This document shows positions 51,820 through 60,784 of a stretch of DNA of 64,000 nt, piece by piece. Position 1 is the first letter of the stretch. The number at the start of each line of letters is the position of its first letter. The notes beneath the pieces are model-generated. The model made no database searches. It was not told the origin of the DNA and saw only the letters and a program-made list of their open reading frames with translations. A program made the position numbers and the translations under genes. The stretch is from an uncultured Sphaerochaeta sp. (GTDB taxonomy: Bacteria; Spirochaetota; Spirochaetia; Sphaerochaetales; Sphaerochaetaceae): positions 682,001-746,000 of the forward strand of contig NZ_OY781873.1 of NCBI RefSeq assembly GCF_963677075.1. The letters are read 5' to 3'.

Positions 51820-52818
51820 ATGAAAAAAGCAAGAGTTTTCGTAACAATCTTGTTGGTACTGGTTGTAGCTACTGCATCAGTGTTTGGCCAGGGTGGTGGG
51901 GAAAAAGGTGACAAGGTATATACCTTGAAGCTTTCCACTCAGTTGAATGAAACTTCTCCCATGGTTGAGGGTTTCAAGCAGCTTGCAGAAAGTGTAAAAG
52001 CTCGCTCAGAAGGCCGCTTGGTGGTTGAGATCTATCCCTCTGCACAGTTGGGAAGTGATGAAGATGTCATCGAGCAGGCATTGCAGGGTGTTAACGTTGC
52101 AGTCCTTACCGATGGTGGACGCATGGGCAACTATGTGAATGATATTGCAATCATCGGAATGGCCTATTTTGCCAACAACTACGATGAAGTACTTGCAGTA
52201 ACCCAGAGCGCAAAGTTTGCGGAATGGGAGAAGGAGTTGAGTGAAGAGAATGAGATTCGTATCCTCTCCTTCAACTGGTATGATGGAGGAAGACACTTCT
52301 TCCTGAACAAGGAAGCATATACTCCTGCAGATCTGAGCGGACAGAGGATCAGAACTCCTGGTGCTCCTGCATGGGCAGAGAGTGTCGCCGCACTTGGGGC
52401 TACTCCGGTTGCTATGCCTTGGGGTGAAACCTATTCAGCTGTACAGTCCAAAGCAGTTGATGGGTGTGAGGTCCAGCTTACCGCTGCTCTTGGTTCTAGA
52501 ATCTATGAAGTTCTGGATTACATGATCCGCACTGAGCACTTCCAGCTGATCAATGGTCTGATCGTTGGTGAGAGATGGTTCCAGACCTTGCCAGAAGACC
52601 TACAGACGATTTTGCTCGAGGAAACCAAGGCTGCTGGAGAGAAGAATGCTCGTTACGTACAGTCCAAGATTACTGAGACAGAAAAACAACTTGTTGAATA
52701 TGGCGTGAAAATCATTGAGCCAGATGTTGACGCATTTGTCAAAGCAAGTGATGCTGCGTATGAGAAACTCGGATTTGGCGATTTGAGAAAAGAAATCTAC
52801 GCTCAGATTGGCAAATAA
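51820..52818 (+). CDS. dctP: TRAP transporter substrate-binding protein, operon 3
   Basis: DctP-type receptor of 332 residues. The signal peptide ends in ASVFGQG with no cysteine. The carboxylate arginine is in QRIRTPGAPAWAES, and WGETYSAVQSKAVDGCEVQL is the pocket segment. The ATG at 51820 follows GGAGG; the longer frame from 51784 reads through the ribosome binding site. No catabolic enzyme is linked, so the substrate is more open than for cassettes 1 and 2; a dicarboxylate or sugar acid is likely. Confidence 0.92.
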   Translation: MKKARVFVTILLVLVVATASVFGQGGGEKGDKVYTLKLSTQLNETSPMVEGFKQLAESVKARSEGRLVVEIYPSAQLGSDEDVIEQALQGVNVAVLTDGGRMGNYVNDIAIIGMAYFANNYDEVLAVTQSAKFAEWEKELSEENEIRILSFNWYDGGRHFFLNKEAYTPADLSGQRIRTPGAPAWAESVAALGATPVAMPWGETYSAVQSKAVDGCEVQLTAALGSRIYEVLDYMIRTEHFQLINGLIVGERWFQTLPEDLQTILLEETKAAGEKNARYVQSKITETEKQLVEYGVKIIEPDVDAFVKASDAAYEKLGFGDLRKEIYAQIGK

Positions 52819-52842
52819 CATAAAGAGGAGCTAAGCTCCGCA

Positions 52843-52895
52843 ACATGATAATGTTGGGATAGCAGAGGTCTCCAAAGCTATCCCATCATTATGTT
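52843..52895 (+). other. Intercistronic hairpin between dctP and dctQ, operon 3
   Basis: GGGATAGC pairs with GCTATCCC. The flanks (AACATGATAATG and CATTATGTT) extend the stem with some mismatches. No U-run follows. It is placed like the hairpin in cassette 2. Confidence 0.65.
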
Positions 52896-52917
52896 AGACG
52901 TGAGGGAGATTCAATAC

Positions 52918-53421
52918 ATGAATATCTTACAAAAAGGATATAAAAAGTTTTGCGACTTTGAGGAGTTGGTTTCCAGTGTGCTCCTGGTAGCAATCACCAT
53001 CCTGGTTTTTGTCTCTGCCGTATCACGAACAGTGGGACATCCCTTGAACTGGGCGGTTGATATCTCCCTGTTGCTGTTCGCTTGGCAGGTTTTCATTGGT
53101 GGTGATCTTGCAGTCAGAAATACCAATCTTATTGGGGTTGAGTTGCTTGCAAATAAATTTCCAGGAAAGGTTCAGAAAGGACTCAAGATTGTCTTTTTCA
53201 TTATGATTATCATCTTCTTGGCTGTTCTGGTCTATTTTGGTATCCCATTGCTGATCCAGAACAGGAAGAGGCTCTTCCAGGTGCTTCCTATCAGTTACTC
53301 CTGGGCAACATTGAGCGTTCCGGTGGGATCATTCCTTATGATCATTTCAGCAAGTATCCGATTGTCTCAAATTATTAAGAAACCAGCTTCCTTCTGGGAG
53401 CAAGGCCGGAGGGATGAGTAG
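52918..53421 (+). CDS. dctQ: TRAP transporter small membrane subunit, operon 3
   Basis: DctQ-type subunit of 167 residues with four membrane helices (family region WAVDISLLLFAWQVFIGGDLAVRNTNLIGVELL). GAGGGAG precedes the ATG at 52918, so the frame start at 52891, inside the hairpin, is rejected. It is followed directly by dctM. Confidence 0.88.
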   Translation: MNILQKGYKKFCDFEELVSSVLLVAITILVFVSAVSRTVGHPLNWAVDISLLLFAWQVFIGGDLAVRNTNLIGVELLANKFPGKVQKGLKIVFFIMIIIFLAVLVYFGIPLLIQNRKRLFQVLPISYSWATLSVPVGSFLMIISASIRLSQIIKKPASFWEQGRRDE

Positions 53422-53422
53422 T

Positions 53423-54712
53423 ATGGGTGTAGCAACAATTGTTTTTATCATGTTCTTGTTGTTGGGTATGCCGGTAGCGTTTGCAATTGGTATCTCTGGA
53501 CTGGCATTCTTTATGGTAACTGATAGTCTTCCATACACCATTGTGGTGCAGAAGGTTTTGGCAACGACACAATCGTTCACCATGTTGGCGATTCCCCTCT
53601 TTATCTTTGCAGGGAATCTTATGAACAACACCGGGATTACCAAGCGTTTGATGAAGCTTGCTGATGTCCTGACAGGACATATGCATGGCAATATCGCCCA
53701 AGTATCTTGTGTATTGTCCACCTTGATGGGTGGTGTCTCTGGGTCAGCGAATGCGGATGCTGCGATGGAGTCAAGAATCCTTGGTCCTGAAATGACCAAG
53801 CGTGGGTACTCAAAGGGCTGGTCAGCTGCCATCAATGGACTTTCTTCCCTCATTGTGGCCACTATCCCTCCTTCCATGGGTTTGATCATCTATGGGTCCA
53901 TTGGTGAGGTCTCCATCGGTAGATTATTTGCTGGGGGGTTGTTGCCAGGGTTCATCATGATGGTTGCCTTGATGGTTTCTGTTGATATCAGCGCAAGGAA
54001 ACGAAAGTATCTGCCGGACAACCCTAAGCATGCATCCTTCACTGAAGTCATAAAAGCATTGGTTGATGGTATCTGGGCCTTGCTCTTCCCCATATTGTTG
54101 ATTGTCTTCATCCGTTTTGGAATCATGACTCCTTCTGAATCAGGTGCATTTGCGGCAGTATATGCAATCTTTGTAGGAGCGGTAATCTATAAGGAACTTA
54201 CTTGGAAAGTCTTTTACAAGACGCTGAAGGACAGCTCCAAGGATATTGCCGTGGTCACACTCATCCTCGCAATGAGTGGTGTATTTGGCTATGGTATTGT
54301 CTATGACAGAGTTCCACAGGTAATCGCAAGTGCCTTGATGAGCATCACCAGTAATCCAACACTCATGCTCCTGATCATTATCGTACTGCTGACCATCAGC
54401 GGAATGTTTGTTGAAACAACGGTTGTTGCATTGTTGTTGACCCCCATTCTGCTCCCTGTAGTGACATCTTTGGGTATTGATCCAGTGCATTTTGGTATTA
54501 TCATGATGACGGTGACTACGATGGGGATCATGACTCCTCCTGTGGGTATAGCCCTCTATACCACGTCCACAATCATGGAGTGCTCCCCAGAAGAGACAGC
54601 AAGGGAATCGGCACCGTTCTTTGTAGCCATCTTTATTGTTGTGGCAATTATCACCCTTATCCCGCAGGTCAGTCTGTTCATTCCAAACCTAATCTTTGGT
54701 CCTGCCATGTAA
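53423..54712 (+). CDS. dctM: TRAP transporter large membrane subunit, operon 3
   Basis: DctM-type permease of about 429 residues. AIPLFIFAGNLMNNTGI, STLMGGVSGSANADAAMESRI, ATIPPSMGLIIYG and MGIMTPPVGIALYTTS are conserved. In place of the GAALADVGGLG loop of cassettes 1 and 2 it has GSANADAAMESRI, which marks a different TRAP subgroup. GGAGGG is nine bases before the ATG at 53423 but touches the ATG at 53414, so the later codon is chosen. Confidence 0.92.
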   Translation: MGVATIVFIMFLLLGMPVAFAIGISGLAFFMVTDSLPYTIVVQKVLATTQSFTMLAIPLFIFAGNLMNNTGITKRLMKLADVLTGHMHGNIAQVSCVLSTLMGGVSGSANADAAMESRILGPEMTKRGYSKGWSAAINGLSSLIVATIPPSMGLIIYGSIGEVSIGRLFAGGLLPGFIMMVALMVSVDISARKRKYLPDNPKHASFTEVIKALVDGIWALLFPILLIVFIRFGIMTPSESGAFAAVYAIFVGAVIYKELTWKVFYKTLKDSSKDIAVVTLILAMSGVFGYGIVYDRVPQVIASALMSITSNPTLMLLIIIVLLTISGMFVETTVVALLLTPILLPVVTSLGIDPVHFGIIMMTVTTMGIMTPPVGIALYTTSTIMECSPEETARESAPFFVAIFIVVAIITLIPQVSLFIPNLIFGPAM

Positions 54713-54719
54713 CCAGGGT

Positions 54720-54748
54720 GCAGCATGAGGATAGTCTCCTCATGCTGC
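54720..54748 (+). other. Strong hairpin after dctM, operon 3
   Basis: A perfect 12-bp stem GCAGCATGAGGA / TCCTCATGCTGC with a five-base loop. It has no T-run, so it is more likely a 3' end protector or a factor-assisted stop than an intrinsic terminator. Confidence 0.65.
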
Positions 54749-54811
54749 TATCCTTGAACAAGTTGGGGATTGGGAATACGGGACTATTCATACTGCGTAC
54801 AGAGATAATAG

Positions 54812-54840
54812 TTTCAGTACATAGACAAAAATGATACAAT
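54812..54840 (+). promoter_or_regulatory. Promoter of the operon 3 regulator
   Basis: Extended -10 TGA-TACAAT (54832-54840) with a weak TTTCAG -35 17 bases upstream. The leader carries TAGGAG before the ATG. Confidence 0.5.
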
Positions 54841-54865
54841 GTAAATTGGTGGTAGGAGAAAAACT

Positions 54866-55543
54866 ATGCATATTGAACCTCGGCAGGGAAGAGAGACAGC
54901 ACGGGAGTATGCTCTTCGTCAGCTGAAGGAAAACATCATTTCGCTGCAATTGGAACCTGGGAGTATGGTCAGTGAGAACGAGATTGCAGCCCAACTGGGA
55001 ATTTCCCGTACTCCGGTTCGTGAAGCCCTGATTGAACTGAGTCGGGTAAATATTGTGGAAATCCTTCCCCAAAAGGGGAGCAGGATTATGCTTATCGACT
55101 ACGCCATGGTTGAAGAGTCCCGTTTTCTACGTCTGGTGTTGGAACGAGAAGTAGCACGGGTCCTGTGTACCATGGAAGAGATTCCTGATCTCTCTTTCCT
55201 GGAAGAGATCATTCGATTGCAGAGTTTCTATATTGAACACTCCAATCCGGAAAAGCTGTTGGAGTTGGACAACCAGTTCCATGCTTTGCTATTTCAACTT
55301 GCAAACAAAGTCCAGTGTTATGGTTGGATGATTGAGGGGCTTACCATCCATTTTGACCGGGTACGAGCTATGAGTCTGAATGCTATCAAGGACATCAAGA
55401 TTGTCAGTGACCATCAGGCAATTGCAGAGGCAATCAAGCAAAGGGATGCTGAGCTTGCAGGGCATCTAATGGAGGAACATCTCAGCCGATACAAGATCGA
55501 TGAATCTGCAATCAGGGAGAAATATCCAACCTACTTTCGTTGA
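54866..55543 (+). CDS. GntR/FadR-type (FCD) transcriptional regulator, operon 3
   Basis: A 225-residue regulator. The helix-turn-helix is LEPGSMVSENEIAAQLGISRTPVREALIELSRVNIVEILPQKGS. The FCD domain has LELDNQFHALLFQLANK and the downstream SDHQAIAEAI, the usual metal/acid pocket. It follows the TRAP genes by about 150 bases and has its own promoter. It likely senses the transported acid. Confidence 0.88.
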   Translation: MHIEPRQGRETAREYALRQLKENIISLQLEPGSMVSENEIAAQLGISRTPVREALIELSRVNIVEILPQKGSRIMLIDYAMVEESRFLRLVLEREVARVLCTMEEIPDLSFLEEIIRLQSFYIEHSNPEKLLELDNQFHALLFQLANKVQCYGWMIEGLTIHFDRVRAMSLNAIKDIKIVSDHQAIAEAIKQRDAELAGHLMEEHLSRYKIDESAIREKYPTYFR

Positions 55544-55557
55544 TCATCGCTCTTCAT

Positions 55558-55563
55558 TATACT
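55558..55563 (+). promoter_or_regulatory. -10 box of a leaderless SGNH-hydrolase mRNA
   Basis: TATACT seven bases before the ATG at 55571, with no ribosome binding site. The -35 region (near 55535) is poor. Confidence 0.5.
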
Positions 55564-55570
55564 GCATGCC

Positions 55571-56281
55571 ATGCGAAGAATACTCTGTTATGGTGACTCA
55601 AATACATTCGGGACGAACCCAAGTGGGGGTAGGTGGCACTACGATCAGCGATGGACGGGAATACTCTCCTCTCTCCTTGGCCCCGATTTCCAGATCATTG
55701 AAGAAGGCCTCGGTGGACGGACCACCGTGTTTGATGACCCACTCGAGCCTCATCGCTCGGGTCGGGAGTTCTTGCCTGTTGCCCTTCACAGTCATCGCCC
55801 ACTGGACATGGTGATCCTCTCCTTGGGTACCAACGATTGCAAGAAGTTCTTCAATGCCGATGGGCGGATTATCGCAAAAGCCCTGCAACAATTGGCTTCT
55901 CTCATCAAGACCCACCCCTATGGAGAAGGCTATCCGATTCCCCAGGTGTTGGTGGTTTCTCCCATTCATATTGGAGATGAGATAGAACAGTCTCCGTTTG
56001 TCAGTTTCAACTCCAACTCCGTCATAACAAGTAAACACCTTGCTACAGCCATAAAGGATATGGCTGAAGAGAATGAACTACTCTATTTCGATGCAAGCGG
56101 TGTTGCTTTTCCAAGCAGTATTGACCAGCTACATATGGACAGGGAGTCCCATCAGGCCATTGGGGAGGGGTTGTCCTCTCTCATTCTCACATATTTCGAT
56201 GTGCAGAAAGAGGAGCCCAAAGAGAAAAAGGAAGAGCGTATGGTTACCCGCTCACTCAAGTTTCCTTTTTTCAAACGCTAG
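55571..56281 (+). CDS. SGNH/GDSL hydrolase (esterase)
   Basis: An intracellular esterase of 236 residues. The four SGNH blocks are clear: ILCYGDSNTFG (catalytic Ser), IEEGLGGRTT (Gly), LSLGTNDCK (Asn) and SSIDQLHMD (Asp and His). It has no signal peptide. It is related to the arylesterase/acyl-CoA thioesterase I group and may remove acetyl groups from imported sugars. Its last 11 bases overlap the converging EEP-family gene. Confidence 0.88.
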   Translation: MRRILCYGDSNTFGTNPSGGRWHYDQRWTGILSSLLGPDFQIIEEGLGGRTTVFDDPLEPHRSGREFLPVALHSHRPLDMVILSLGTNDCKKFFNADGRIIAKALQQLASLIKTHPYGEGYPIPQVLVVSPIHIGDEIEQSPFVSFNSNSVITSKHLATAIKDMAEENELLYFDASGVAFPSSIDQLHMDRESHQAIGEGLSSLILTYFDVQKEEPKEKKEERMVTRSLKFPFFKR

Positions 56282-57017
56282 GGAGGATTTTCAACACTAC
56301 CGCTACCGGCCAGTGGTCAGAGAGTACCTGTCCTGGGATCATAAAATGGGGGCTGCTTGCCAAGACCGGCTGTATCGCTCCTTGTATCATGATCTTATCA
56401 ATGGCCTCTACAAGGAATGTTTCATGAGTGAGGAATGGGCAAGGGAAGGTGATGGGAGCGGGAAGCCCGAGAAGCGTGAAAACGTCTTGGAAGCCAGCCT
56501 GTTCATGGAAAATCCTGGAAGGGTGTATGGGATCGTTGAAATCACCACAGATGACCATTCGTTTTCCTTCCCCTAGATGTTTCAATGCTTCTGCTGCCTT
56601 GTGGGCTTCATGGTGGCGGTAGTTCTTTCCTGTTGCCATCTCATCGGCATTCAGTTGATGGGTCAGATGCATCGTTGCCACAATCAGTGATTCTCCGCCC
56701 TTGGTTTCCAGCTTGGCCCAAAACAATCCACGATCTCGTTCAGGCATATCAAGATCAATCCGTCCTAATTCCTGAATGGAAAACATCTCACGTTTTATAT
56801 AGATGCTGCTCTCCGTTCTCCAACCTGCCTCTTTTCCTTCCACCCGTTGGTATCGTGTGAGTGATGCATCCAGCACAGAGAGCGTCTGTGGCCGAACTTC
56901 CTGGAAACAATATACATCTGCATCAAAGGTCTGCAGGAATGAGATGATACACCTCTCACGCTCCTGCCAATGCTCTGTATTCCACAGATTCAGAGAGATC
57001 AGGCTGAATTGTTCCAT
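56271..57017 (-). CDS. Endonuclease/exonuclease/phosphatase (EEP) family protein
   Basis: A 248-residue metal-dependent phosphohydrolase. Family residues are ISLNLWN, VYCFQEVR, ATMHLTHQ, ICGDFNDPIHP and SDHWPV. No signal peptide is seen. It could cleave phosphodiesters of nucleic acids, lipids or phospho-sugars; the fold does not tell which. It starts three bases after the stop of the 682-residue protein gene, so it belongs to the sugar cluster. Confidence 0.85.
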   Translation of the reverse strand: MEQFSLISLNLWNTEHWQERERCIISFLQTFDADVYCFQEVRPQTLSVLDASLTRYQRVEGKEAGWRTESSIYIKREMFSIQELGRIDLDMPERDRGLFWAKLETKGGESLIVATMHLTHQLNADEMATGKNYRHHEAHKAAEALKHLGEGKRMVICGDFNDPIHPSRIFHEQAGFQDVFTLLGLPAPITFPCPFLTHETFLVEAIDKIMIQGAIQPVLASSPHFMIPGQVLSDHWPVAVVLKILPSV

Positions 57018-57020
57018 TGG

Positions 57021-59069
57021 TTACTCCTCAAGGTGATGTGGAAAATGTTTTTGGATCATTTGATAAGATCCAAGCGTCAAGACCGTGACCCAAGCGATAT
57101 CAATGTCAAAATGCCCGTTCATCAATTCTGGACGATCGAAATACTCCCAGTACGTATGATTCAGTTGTTCAGGTTGCCAGCCTAGGAATGACTCATCCCT
57201 TCCCAGTGGTTGTCTCTCTGTTGCAACCAACTGGCGGCAGGCATTTAACATAATCTTGGCTTGCTGTTCGTAGAACGGCTTGTTTGCATGTTTTGCAAAG
57301 CGAAGAAACTCATACGCTATAGCCAATCCATAAAAATCGAGATGGTGGTGAGCGACCGAAACCGAGGTCATGCCCATTGTGGAAAACCCAATCTGACCAA
57401 GAGGGCTATCAGGAGGCAAGTATGAGTCCTGTTGCCATATCCACTGCACGATGAATTCTGCTGCAAGTTGGGCGCTCTCCAGATGACGCTTGTCCTGCTC
57501 CAACTCATAGAGATCCAAGAAGAAAGAGAGAAGAGCAATACCGGCTTCCTTGTCACAGGAGTCTGCATCGAGGGTGTCCCCATAGAAGGCTCCTTCAAAT
57601 GCAAGCTCTGCGTAATAGGTATAGGCTTGGTGGACTGCGCTGAGCATATCGTTTTTCAAGGGATCATTGTCATTGAGGTGGGGGATCAACGTGGCAAAGA
57701 AGGAGCCAATATATGCCCCATTGGTACCTTGGATATCCCCTGGTTTTCCCTTATCTGTCCACCATCTTCCAAATGAACCGGATGAGAGCTGTGCTTCGCA
57801 GTAGAAGCGAGCAACTCTTCTTGCAAGACTGATGTACTGTCCCTCATTAATTCCCAGCGACCTGAGAGAGAGTGAGAGGAGCACATAATACTTCATTGCC
57901 TCTCCATTGCAACGACTGTTCACCATATATTGGAATTCTGGATGCTCTCCAATTCCCAGATAACCTCCCCATATATGTTTCTCCAAATCATAGTTGTCCT
58001 GGAAAATCCCTTCACTTTGCTCAGCTTGCAGGAAAAAATCACCAATACGCTTTGCAACGTGAGCAAAAAGCAAGGAATCATTAGCGAGTGAGAACCTTTG
58101 AGCCAGTTCTGCTCTTGCTCTCTGCAAACAAGGAAGAGTCGGGATGTACTGTGTATATTGGGCAAGTTCATAAGCAGCCTCAAGGCTCTTTACCAGGAAA
58201 GACGCAGAAGTATATTGATAAACATCCTGTACCTCCTTGTTTCCCTTCCCCATAATGAGATATCCCAATCCATCCTCGTTTACGTGTATCATGTTGATCA
58301 AACGGGTGAGTTTATACTCCATCCATTGATCCCAAGGTAATCGATGAGGTTCGGTATTTTGTTTCTGCTTGGGAAGAAGTTCAACAAAATGGGTAAAGGC
58401 ATGCATGCTGTTGCTCTCAGTTTGGGAAGCAAGGTAGAAAGCCCTCTCATAGGAGAGTCCACCTTGCTCAACGTGGAGTACTGGCATCTCTTGATCTGAT
58501 GTATCGATAAGAGAGAGCTTGCCCCGATAGCTATAGGGCCACTCACTGCCTGGGATTGAGATGATCAGGCTGTGGCGGTCAGCAGTCACCGAGGAGAGAA
58601 AGCGCTCTTCTGTTGCAGCCTCACTCGCACAGGTGAACACCCGCCTTCCGTTGGAAAGCTGGGCACAGCTGGGAATGCTCATGCGGGTTTCAAGGAATGA
58701 CCAGTTACTGGATTGCTCAGCTGAAGGAAAGCATCCTTTTCCATTACTATTGTCCCGATACCAGACAGCTGGAATGAAGAGTTCCTCCTCTCCTGACTCT
58801 TCTTTGCTGCTGAATGAAGCTTGGAGTCTATAGGAGCCAGGCTTATTCAGCTTCCAATGGCGGTTGAGCACAAGAAGGTCTCCCTCTTCCCTGATACGGT
58901 CAGTGATCGTTCCTGTTTGGTCGAAGACTGCCGTCACCGTATGCTTGGTGATGGTAATCTCTGATGGATTCTGCCGTTTTCCTTCATAGGTGAGGGAATA
59001 GGAGAGAATGATCTGTGAGATGTCTTGTGTCAATGACACTTCATATGATGAGATTTGTTTACAGACCAT
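57021..59069 (-). CDS. Unclassified cytosolic protein, probable (alpha/alpha)-barrel glycan-active enzyme
   Basis: I do not recognise the family. The 682 residues have an N-terminal beta-rich region (about 1-230) and a helical C-terminal region (about 250-680). The latter has repeated helix pairs with aromatic/acidic turns such as SFGRWWTDKGKPGDIQGTNGAYIGSFFA, DTLDADSCDKEAGIALLSFF and FDIDIAWVTVLTLGSYQ. This layout is that of six-hairpin glycosidases and polysaccharide lyases. There is no signal peptide. It follows two sugar ABC permease genes by six bases, which supports a role in breaking down the imported oligosaccharide. Catalytic residues cannot be named. Confidence 0.6.
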   Translation of the reverse strand: MVCKQISSYEVSLTQDISQIILSYSLTYEGKRQNPSEITITKHTVTAVFDQTGTITDRIREEGDLLVLNRHWKLNKPGSYRLQASFSSKEESGEEELFIPAVWYRDNSNGKGCFPSAEQSSNWSFLETRMSIPSCAQLSNGRRVFTCASEAATEERFLSSVTADRHSLIISIPGSEWPYSYRGKLSLIDTSDQEMPVLHVEQGGLSYERAFYLASQTESNSMHAFTHFVELLPKQKQNTEPHRLPWDQWMEYKLTRLINMIHVNEDGLGYLIMGKGNKEVQDVYQYTSASFLVKSLEAAYELAQYTQYIPTLPCLQRARAELAQRFSLANDSLLFAHVAKRIGDFFLQAEQSEGIFQDNYDLEKHIWGGYLGIGEHPEFQYMVNSRCNGEAMKYYVLLSLSLRSLGINEGQYISLARRVARFYCEAQLSSGSFGRWWTDKGKPGDIQGTNGAYIGSFFATLIPHLNDNDPLKNDMLSAVHQAYTYYAELAFEGAFYGDTLDADSCDKEAGIALLSFFLDLYELEQDKRHLESAQLAAEFIVQWIWQQDSYLPPDSPLGQIGFSTMGMTSVSVAHHHLDFYGLAIAYEFLRFAKHANKPFYEQQAKIMLNACRQLVATERQPLGRDESFLGWQPEQLNHTYWEYFDRPELMNGHFDIDIAWVTVLTLGSYQMIQKHFPHHLEE

Positions 59070-59075
59070 TTCTCT

Positions 59076-59897
59076 CTACCCCTTCAATCCACTGGTGGCA
59101 ATTCCTGCGATGATCTTCTTCCTGAAGAAGATGTAGAAGAGGATCTGGGGAATGGAAGCTACAGCCGCTCCTGCCATGATCAAGGCATATTGTGTGCCAT
59201 GGGTTCCTTGGAAGTTTGCAATACCGACGGTAATTGTGTATTTGATCGTATCGTTGATCACGATCAATGGCCAGAGAAAGTCATTCCAAGCATTGATGAA
59301 GGAGAGGATGATTACGGTAGCCATTGCAGATTGTCCCAAAGGGAGAATGATCTTGAGGAAGATACGGTATCTGGAGGCACCATCAATAAAGGCAGCCTCC
59401 TCAAGGTCGCTGGGAATACCCTCGTAGAACTGTTTCAGAATGAAGATTCCAATCGGAAGGGCAACACGGGGAAGAAATGCTGCGGCCAGGGTGTTGATCA
59501 TTCCATAGGAGTTGAACTGCATGTAGAGTGGGACTATCAAAACCTGGAAGGGAACCATCATACCTCCCATGACTGCCCAAAACAGCAGATTACGTCCTTT
59601 GAAACGTATCTTTGCAAAGGCATAGGCAATGGGAGCATCCACTAGCAGGGTGAGCAACATGGCCCCGATGGCTACAATGAATGAGTTTCCCATCCAGTTG
59701 AGAATATAGGTGGATGTGAAGGCCTTGGTATAGTTTGCAAATGTAGGGTTCTGTGGCCAGAAGGAGAATGTCTTGGTAATGACTTCCTCTTCCAGTTTCA
59801 AGCTGGTGATCACCATCCATATCAAGGGGAATACCCAGATCAGGATAATAAGGATTTCCAGCGCTCGTTTGAGAAGTGTTTTCTTGTTGTATCTCAT
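59076..59897 (-). CDS. Carbohydrate ABC transporter permease (MalG type)
   Basis: A 273-residue inner-membrane permease of the CUT1 family with six helices. The EAA loop reads DLEEAAFIDGASRYRIFLKIILPL, which contacts the ATPase. MVITSLKLEEEV after helix 1 is typical of MalG-type partners. It overlaps the other permease gene by four bases. No ATPase gene is in the cluster, so a shared MsmK/UgpC-type ATPase from elsewhere is likely. Confidence 0.93.
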   Translation of the reverse strand: MRYNKKTLLKRALEILIILIWVFPLIWMVITSLKLEEEVITKTFSFWPQNPTFANYTKAFTSTYILNWMGNSFIVAIGAMLLTLLVDAPIAYAFAKIRFKGRNLLFWAVMGGMMVPFQVLIVPLYMQFNSYGMINTLAAAFLPRVALPIGIFILKQFYEGIPSDLEEAAFIDGASRYRIFLKIILPLGQSAMATVIILSFINAWNDFLWPLIVINDTIKYTITVGIANFQGTHGTQYALIMAGAAVASIPQILFYIFFRKKIIAGIATSGLKG

Positions 59898-60766
59898 GCG
59901 CGATCCTTCCTTCCAAGCAAGGTGTATTGCATGATGCTGATCCCCAGGATGATGATGAAGAGGATATAACTCATTGCTGCACTGTAGCCCATCTTGAAGT
60001 ACTTGAAGCCCGTTTCATAGATGTATTGAACAAGTACCCTGGTTGTCCCATGGGGACCTCCCCCAGTCATGACATAGACTTGGCCGAATACATTGAATGA
60101 GGCGATGATCTGTAATATCAGACAGAGAACCGTGGTTGATCTGACCAATGGTATGGTGATGTGTCGTACGCTTTGCAGATAGGAAGCCCCATCGATAGCC
60201 GCCGACTCATACACTTCCTTGGGAATTTGTTTTATGCCCGCGCTGAAAAGAACCATGTTGAAACCGGCTGTCCACCAGAGTGTTGTCAGGGAGACAGACC
60301 ACATGGCCAGGCTTTCGCTGGTAAGCCAGCTTATTGGATCTTGACCCATCTGCATCAATACTTGGTTGAACACTCCCCAATCCTTCTGCATCAGCCAAGC
60401 CCAAAGTGTACTGACTACCGTCATGGAGAAGATGTAGGGGAAAAAGAACACATTCTCCATGATACCCTTGTACGGTGATGAGCCGGTGACTGCAAGTGCC
60501 ATCAAGAAGCCCAGGACCAAAAGAGATGGTGTGGTAATCAATACAAACTGCAAGGTATGCCAGAGAGAAGAATAGAATTTGTCATCGGAAAACAGGGTTA
60601 CATAGTTCTCCCATCCAATGAATTTGGCTGTAGAGAGAATGTCCCATTTGAAGAAGCTGATGTAGAGCCCCGACAAAAGAGGATAGATCATGAAGGCTAG
60701 GTAGACGATGAGAAAGGGAATGGAGAATACAATTCCGTCTCGAGTGTCCTTATTTCCTGGTATCAT
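59894..60766 (-). CDS. Carbohydrate ABC transporter permease (MalF type)
   Basis: A CUT1 permease of about 290 residues with six helices. The EAA loop is KEVYESAAIDGASYLQSVRHITIPLV, and TGGGPHGTTRVLVQYIYETGF is the conserved stretch before the last helix. The ATG at 60764-60766 has GGAGGG seven bases upstream; the ATG at 60779-60781 would use the 3' arm of the hairpin as its ribosome binding site. It pairs with the MalG-type protein. Confidence 0.92.
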   Translation of the reverse strand: MIPGNKDTRDGIVFSIPFLIVYLAFMIYPLLSGLYISFFKWDILSTAKFIGWENYVTLFSDDKFYSSLWHTLQFVLITTPSLLVLGFLMALAVTGSSPYKGIMENVFFFPYIFSMTVVSTLWAWLMQKDWGVFNQVLMQMGQDPISWLTSESLAMWSVSLTTLWWTAGFNMVLFSAGIKQIPKEVYESAAIDGASYLQSVRHITIPLVRSTTVLCLILQIIASFNVFGQVYVMTGGGPHGTTRVLVQYIYETGFKYFKMGYSAAMSYILFIIILGISIMQYTLLGRKDRA

Positions 60767-60784
60767 AGGAGGGCCCTCCATAGA

